A DNA stretch of 26,245 nt from Syntrophomonadaceae bacterium. Lineage in GTDB: Bacteria; Bacillota; Syntrophomonadia; Syntrophomonadales; Syntrophomonadaceae. A program made the translations under genes and the position numbers. The notes under the pieces were generated by a model that saw nothing but the letters and a program-made list of their open reading frames with translations, was not told the origin of the DNA and searched no databases. The stretch covers positions 1 to 26,245 of the forward strand of contig DUSB01000121.1 of NCBI GenBank assembly GCA_012840625.1, read 5' to 3'. How positions within the stretch are numbered: the stretch's first letter is position 1; the number at the start of each line of letters is the position of its first letter. Positions 23,197 to 26,245 of this stretch are shown here, piece by piece.

Positions 23197-24633
23197 CGAA
23201 AGGAGCCGGGATATGCCCTCACGTATTCGGGGAATCAAAGATCGCTGACGATATTTTTCCAGGGTTATTTCTTCACTATTTTCCATATCCTCTATAAACC
23301 ATTGAGTTAGCTGACGGGCTGCTGCCTCATCATATATGAAGGCATTGATTTCGAAATTAAGATAGAAGCTGCGTCGATCCATGTTAGCGGTACCCACCGA
23401 AGAGGCAAAGTTATCAATGGTAATCATCTTCGAATGAAGAAAGCCTTTTTTATATTGAAAGCAGCGTACCCCCGCCTCCAGTAATTCACCCACATAGGAG
23501 AGCGAAGCGGGAAGTACAAAGGGGTGATCACGCTTGCCGGGTATCATCAATCTTACATCTACCCCGGACAGGGCTGCTATCTTGAGGGCTTCCTGAATAC
23601 TGGCATCGGGGATAAAATAGGGCGATTGTATATAGACGTGATCCCGGGCCTGCGAGATCAGCTTCAAAAATCCATTATGAATAGAAGCCCATTTGGCATC
23701 CGGACCACTGGACACTATCTGCAACGCCTGTGATCCTGCCGGTTCATGAAAAGGGAAGTAATCTTCAACATGGCGAATCGGTTCTCTGGCCGCAAAACGC
23801 CAGTCCAGCAGAAATCTAAACTGCAAACCATGAATGGCACTGCCCCGCAGACATAGATGCGTATCCCTCCAATAGCCAAAACGCGGGGATAAACCCAGGT
23901 ATTCATCCCCGATATTGAAACCCCCTACATAAGCTAGCTTACCGTCAATCAAACATATCTTGCGATGATTACGATAATTAATACGCAGATTGATATACGG
24001 TAGAAAAGGAGGAAAAAAGCAGGCCACTTTTCCTCCCGCCCGGGTCAAAGAACGGAAAAACTTCCTGGGCAGGCGTATCCCGCCCATCCCATCATACAAA
24101 AACCACACCTGCACTCCCTCCCGGGCTTTTCGGGTCAGGGCTTCTATGATCTCCCGTCCGGTTTCATCATTACGGATAATATAATATTCCATATGGATGT
24201 ATTCCTCAGCCATGCTTATGGAATGCAGCATATGCTGGTGAAGCTCCTGCCCATCATTGAACATCTCCACATGATTATCCTGGGTAAACAGAGCCTGGTT
24301 ACTGGTTAAATGCATGTGGATCAGATCCTGGTACTCCACGGTACGTTGATCATTGAAGGGTAGCAAGTTATGATGCAAACATAAATCCTGAAAATTAAGG
24401 GCCGGGTAAATTTCCCTTTCCTCTTCTTCCTTGAGAAAAAAAAGACGTTTGCGCCGTAAATTCTGCCCTAAGAATAAATAAAGCAGGAAACCCAGCACCG
24501 GCAGAAAAAGGAGCAAGAGCAGCCAGGCCATTGTAGTCTCCGGTTGGTGCCGCTCAACAATAATTAAAATAGCAGCCAGACCGATATTGATAAGAAAGAT
24601 AATATCCAGCCAACTTAAAGTTATCGTTTCCAA
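23185..24633 (-). CDS. cls: cardiolipin synthase (phospholipase D family)
   Basis: Joins two phosphatidylglycerols to make cardiolipin and glycerol at the membrane. Two N-terminal membrane helices (IIFLINIGLAAILII and MAWLLLLLFLPVLGFLLYLFLG) are followed by two PLD catalytic motifs: NHRKICLIDGKLAYVGGFNI in the middle and LHSKMITIDNFASSVGTANM near the C-terminus, each HxK(x)4D. About 482 residues, usual length. Start chosen is TTG 24633, because GGAGG lies 8 nt upstream (24646-24642); an earlier in-frame TTG at 24651 lies before that site. It follows walJ by 55 bp in the same direction, so they may be co-transcribed. A terminator overlaps its end. Confidence 0.94.
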   Translation of the reverse strand: METITLSWLDIIFLINIGLAAILIIVERHQPETTMAWLLLLLFLPVLGFLLYLFLGQNLRRKRLFFLKEEEEREIYPALNFQDLCLHHNLLPFNDQRTVEYQDLIHMHLTSNQALFTQDNHVEMFNDGQELHQHMLHSISMAEEYIHMEYYIIRNDETGREIIEALTRKAREGVQVWFLYDGMGGIRLPRKFFRSLTRAGGKVACFFPPFLPYINLRINYRNHRKICLIDGKLAYVGGFNIGDEYLGLSPRFGYWRDTHLCLRGSAIHGLQFRFLLDWRFAAREPIRHVEDYFPFHEPAGSQALQIVSSGPDAKWASIHNGFLKLISQARDHVYIQSPYFIPDASIQEALKIAALSGVDVRLMIPGKRDHPFVLPASLSYVGELLEAGVRCFQYKKGFLHSKMITIDNFASSVGTANMDRRSFYLNFEINAFIYDEAAARQLTQWFIEDMENSEEITLEKYRQRSLIPRIREGISRLLSPLL

Positions 24634-24688
24634 ATATTCTTCCTCCAGCAAGTATTACCCGACGGTATAGCACCGATCATCCGGTTCA

Positions 24689-25468
24689 TCAACCGGCATA
24701 GCTGCTGATACGATCAGGATAGGTGCGGTGTAAAGTGACTTCCTGCCCCACCCTGCATCCATTTTCCTCCAGCATTCTGCTTACAGTTGCTTCTGCTAAA
24801 TCCGGTTCATTGTTCTTCTGGCTGAGATGAGCCAGAAAAACCTGCATCCCTCGCCCATAAGATACTAGGCTAAGCAGCCTGCCAGTCTCCAAATTGGATA
24901 GGTGCCCGCGTTCACTCAATATCCGATGTTTTAAAAAAGGAGGGTAAGGACCAGTGCGCAGCATCTCCAGATCATGATTGGATTCAATCACCGCTACCCT
25001 GGCTCCGGATATAGCTTTAACCATAGCCGAAGTTATCATCCCCGTATCGGTAGCCAGTACGTATTTTTCATGCTGATAATAAAAACAAAAGCCCACCGGA
25101 TCGGCTGCATCATGCGAGACCGGAAAGCACTCCATATATACTCCACCACCAAAATCCATATGAGCATCCATCCTGCAGCGACACTCAGCAGGCCACCGAT
25201 CACGAGCCGGAATTTGCTGCCAGGCAGCCGGCCTTGCGTATACGGGAATCCCATGTTTGCGCACCAGAACATCCAGACCCTTAATATGGTCGGTATGTTC
25301 ATGGGTAACAAGAACCGCATCCAGATCTCCTACGCTGGCTCCCACCTTGGCCAAACCTCTTTCGATGCGCCGATTGCTAATCCCTGCATCCAGCAAAAAC
25401 CGTTTCTTCCCCAGCTCTATAAAAACAGCGTTACCCGTACTTCCGCTGGCCAGTATATGGATTTGCAT
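24689..25468 (-). CDS. walJ: metallo-beta-lactamase-fold hydrolase of the WalJ/YycJ type
   Basis: 259 residues. Opens with MQIHILASGSTGNAVFIE, the typical start of YycJ/WalJ proteins, and has the metal motif THEHTDH, a later VSHDA, and ATDTGMIT and ESNHD segments with further ligands. The late motif is FLAHLSQKNN. WalJ is a cytoplasmic exonuclease-like MBL protein linked in Bacillus-type genomes to the walRK two-component locus; no walR or walK is in this window. Start ATG 25468 has GAGAGGAAG upstream; an in-frame ATG at 25531 has none. Probably first gene of a walJ-cls unit from the promoter at 25505-25523. Confidence 0.9.
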   Translation of the reverse strand: MQIHILASGSTGNAVFIELGKKRFLLDAGISNRRIERGLAKVGASVGDLDAVLVTHEHTDHIKGLDVLVRKHGIPVYARPAAWQQIPARDRWPAECRCRMDAHMDFGGGVYMECFPVSHDAADPVGFCFYYQHEKYVLATDTGMITSAMVKAISGARVAVIESNHDLEMLRTGPYPPFLKHRILSERGHLSNLETGRLLSLVSYGRGMQVFLAHLSQKNNEPDLAEATVSRMLEENGCRVGQEVTLHRTYPDRISSYAG

Positions 25469-25504
25469 ACTATGACTTCCTCTCCATTTCGAACGTCCGT
25501 CTTT

Positions 25505-25523
25505 ATTATACCTGAGGTATAAT
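25505..25523. promoter_or_regulatory. mirrored -10 elements between walJ and the divergent gene
   Basis: ATTATACCT-G-AGGTATAAT is a perfect inverted repeat with a consensus TATAAT on each strand: 25518-25523 for the + gene and 25510-25505 for walJ. -35 boxes are weak (TTTGCA 16 bp from the minus-strand -10). The symmetric layout would make the two promoters mutually exclusive, or the repeat may also be an operator. Confidence 0.5.
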
Positions 25524-25598
25524 GGATGCAAAAGCCAAAGCCTGCTAAAGCTACGAAAAACAGGCCAGCTTATTTATTGGAAAGGAGCTAGAAGATCT

Positions 25599-26123
25599 TT
25601 GCACGACGAACAAAATATCCCCGGGCTGCTAAATCGACGTATTGATATGAAATATGCAACCACCATTACCTTTTATGATGTAATCCAGCATATTAAAGCA
25701 GGAGAGATTCCCGGTTTTCCTTTGCAAGCTGATGTCCGCCTCTTAATCATTACCAATTTTGCTATCATTGAGGCCGACCTAGTCGATCCCGATGCCGTAT
25801 CGCAGGAAATAAACCCAGAAAATATGAAACCCGAGCTCTACAAAGCCTTGATTAACGGCGTAACTGAGGCTCGCAACAGTGCCATCATCGAATGGGAGCA
25901 GGAAAATAATCTCGATAAAATCGCTCTCATCAATGATACCTCATATTTAATCCTCACCAATGCGGTTATTATTCCCCACGCCAATCCGGAGGCACGTTTC
26001 CAGATGGGAGAAATGCTGCTCTTTACCGATCAAATAGTAGGAATTACCGCCGGGCACATTCCCATACCCCCTCCCCAAAAACCCAATTGGGAAAAGCTGC
26101 TTAACGCTGCAGAAAATGAATAA
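25599..26123 (+). CDS. protein of unknown function
   Basis: 174 residues from a TTG start at 25599, with GGAG 11 nt upstream; ATG 25647 (MKYATTITFYDVIQHIKAGE) is an alternative. I do not recognise a family. The sequence is soluble and acidic: a mixed alpha/beta start, the strand pair DVRLLIITNFAIIEADLV, a helix KPELYKALINGVTEARNSAI, a second strand TSYLILTNAVIIPHANPEA with FQMGEMLLFTDQIVGITAG, and a proline-rich linker (HIPIPPPQKPNW). The two TNFAII and TNAVII strands could mark an internal duplication. No metal or nucleotide motif. It is divergent from walJ and converges on the partial gene at the window end across a double hairpin. Confidence 0.72.
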   Translation: MHDEQNIPGLLNRRIDMKYATTITFYDVIQHIKAGEIPGFPLQADVRLLIITNFAIIEADLVDPDAVSQEINPENMKPELYKALINGVTEARNSAIIEWEQENNLDKIALINDTSYLILTNAVIIPHANPEARFQMGEMLLFTDQIVGITAGHIPIPPPQKPNWEKLLNAAENE

Positions 26124-26144
26124 AGCCCGCTGCTGCGCGGGCTT
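26123..26144 (+). terminator. terminator hairpin after the unknown gene
   Basis: AAGCCCGC (26123-26130) pairs with GCGGGCTT (26137-26144), GC-rich and starting at the stop codon. No long T-run follows directly; a second hairpin at 26151-26180 lies just beyond. Confidence 0.6.
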
Positions 26145-26150
26145 ATGATA

Positions 26151-26180
26151 AAGTGGGTCGGTTTCAACCCCGGCCCACTT
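26151..26180. terminator. second hairpin of the convergent terminator region
   Basis: AAGTGGG (26151-26157) pairs with CCCACTT (26174-26180). On the minus strand it is followed by TTTAT, which suits the partial gene ending at 26194; on the + strand it is followed by CTTATT. Confidence 0.6.
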
Positions 26181-26193
26181 CTTATTCCCTTCA

Positions 26194-26244
26194 CTAATCA
26201 GGTGCTCTGTTCTGCTCATCTGGTGGCGGGGTAGGAGTCTCCGG
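26194..26244 (-). CDS. C-terminal tail of a minus-strand gene extending beyond the window
   Basis: Reading the minus strand from 26244 gives PETPTPPPDEQNRAPD and a TAG stop at 26196-26194. The Pro/Thr-rich, charged tail and the hairpin placed just after the stop favour a real gene end. The product cannot be told from 16 residues; such tails occur on secreted or membrane proteins, but that is only a hint. Confidence 0.4.
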   Translation of the reverse strand, partial: PETPTPPPDEQNRAPD

Positions 26245-26245
26245 C

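Noticed and set aside
24974..25522. 182-codon + strand open frame
   Set aside because: Antisense shadow of walJ.

Overview
The window reads as a low-to-mid GC, anaerobic Gram-positive (Firmicutes/Clostridia) chromosome, most like a butyrate-degrading syntroph of the Syntrophomonas group. Pointers are the argS-rpoE(delta-like)-pyrG order, strong AGGAGG-type ribosome binding sites, S-layer homology domains, a walJ homologue, and two paralogous acetate/butyrate-type CoA-transferases. The genus is inference from gene content, not a database match. No rRNA, tRNA, CRISPR array, insertion sequence or prophage was seen.

Layout. Positions 1-248 hold the 3' end of a CoA-transferase on the + strand. 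It converges on pyrG across a perfect 40-bp palindrome that acts as a shared terminator. From about 4551 down to 288 runs a minus-strand cluster: argS, a 77-residue delta-like HARE-HTH protein, a metallo-beta-lactamase-fold hydrolase, and pyrG with its own promoter. A small unknown gene (4667-5023, +) follows, divergent from argS.

Positions 5027-19245 hold five minus-strand genes, all with N-terminal export signals. In transcription order they are: a beta-helix/cadherin-like/TIG protein (1016 aa), a giant TIG-repeat protein (about 2155 aa, TTG start), a protein of six tandem small beta modules (560 aa, GTG start), a protein with three SLH domains (480 aa), and a membrane-anchored or lipoprotein M1-type zinc peptidase (483 aa). 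The first three are tightly coupled, with 4-nt gaps and ribosome binding sites lying over the preceding stop codon. This looks like one cell-surface assembly in which only the SLH protein carries an obvious wall anchor. It is the best candidate for an undescribed system in the window.

Divergent from that operon is a two-gene cassette (XRE-family regulator plus DUF2178-like membrane protein). Its promoter is overlaid by a set of alternating GTAAAGC half-sites, which suggests autoregulation. The rest is housekeeping: a cyclophilin, a NUDIX hydrolase, a complete CoA-transferase, a cardiolipin synthase (TTG start), walJ, and an unknown gene divergent from walJ across a mirrored -10 element. The last bases hold the proline-rich C-terminal tail of another minus-strand gene.

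Several transcription terminators overlap or touch stop codons (pyrG, cls, NUDIX), so the genome is compactly built. The one gap that looks coding but is unexplained is 21401-21568, an open frame immediately after the CoA-transferase terminator.
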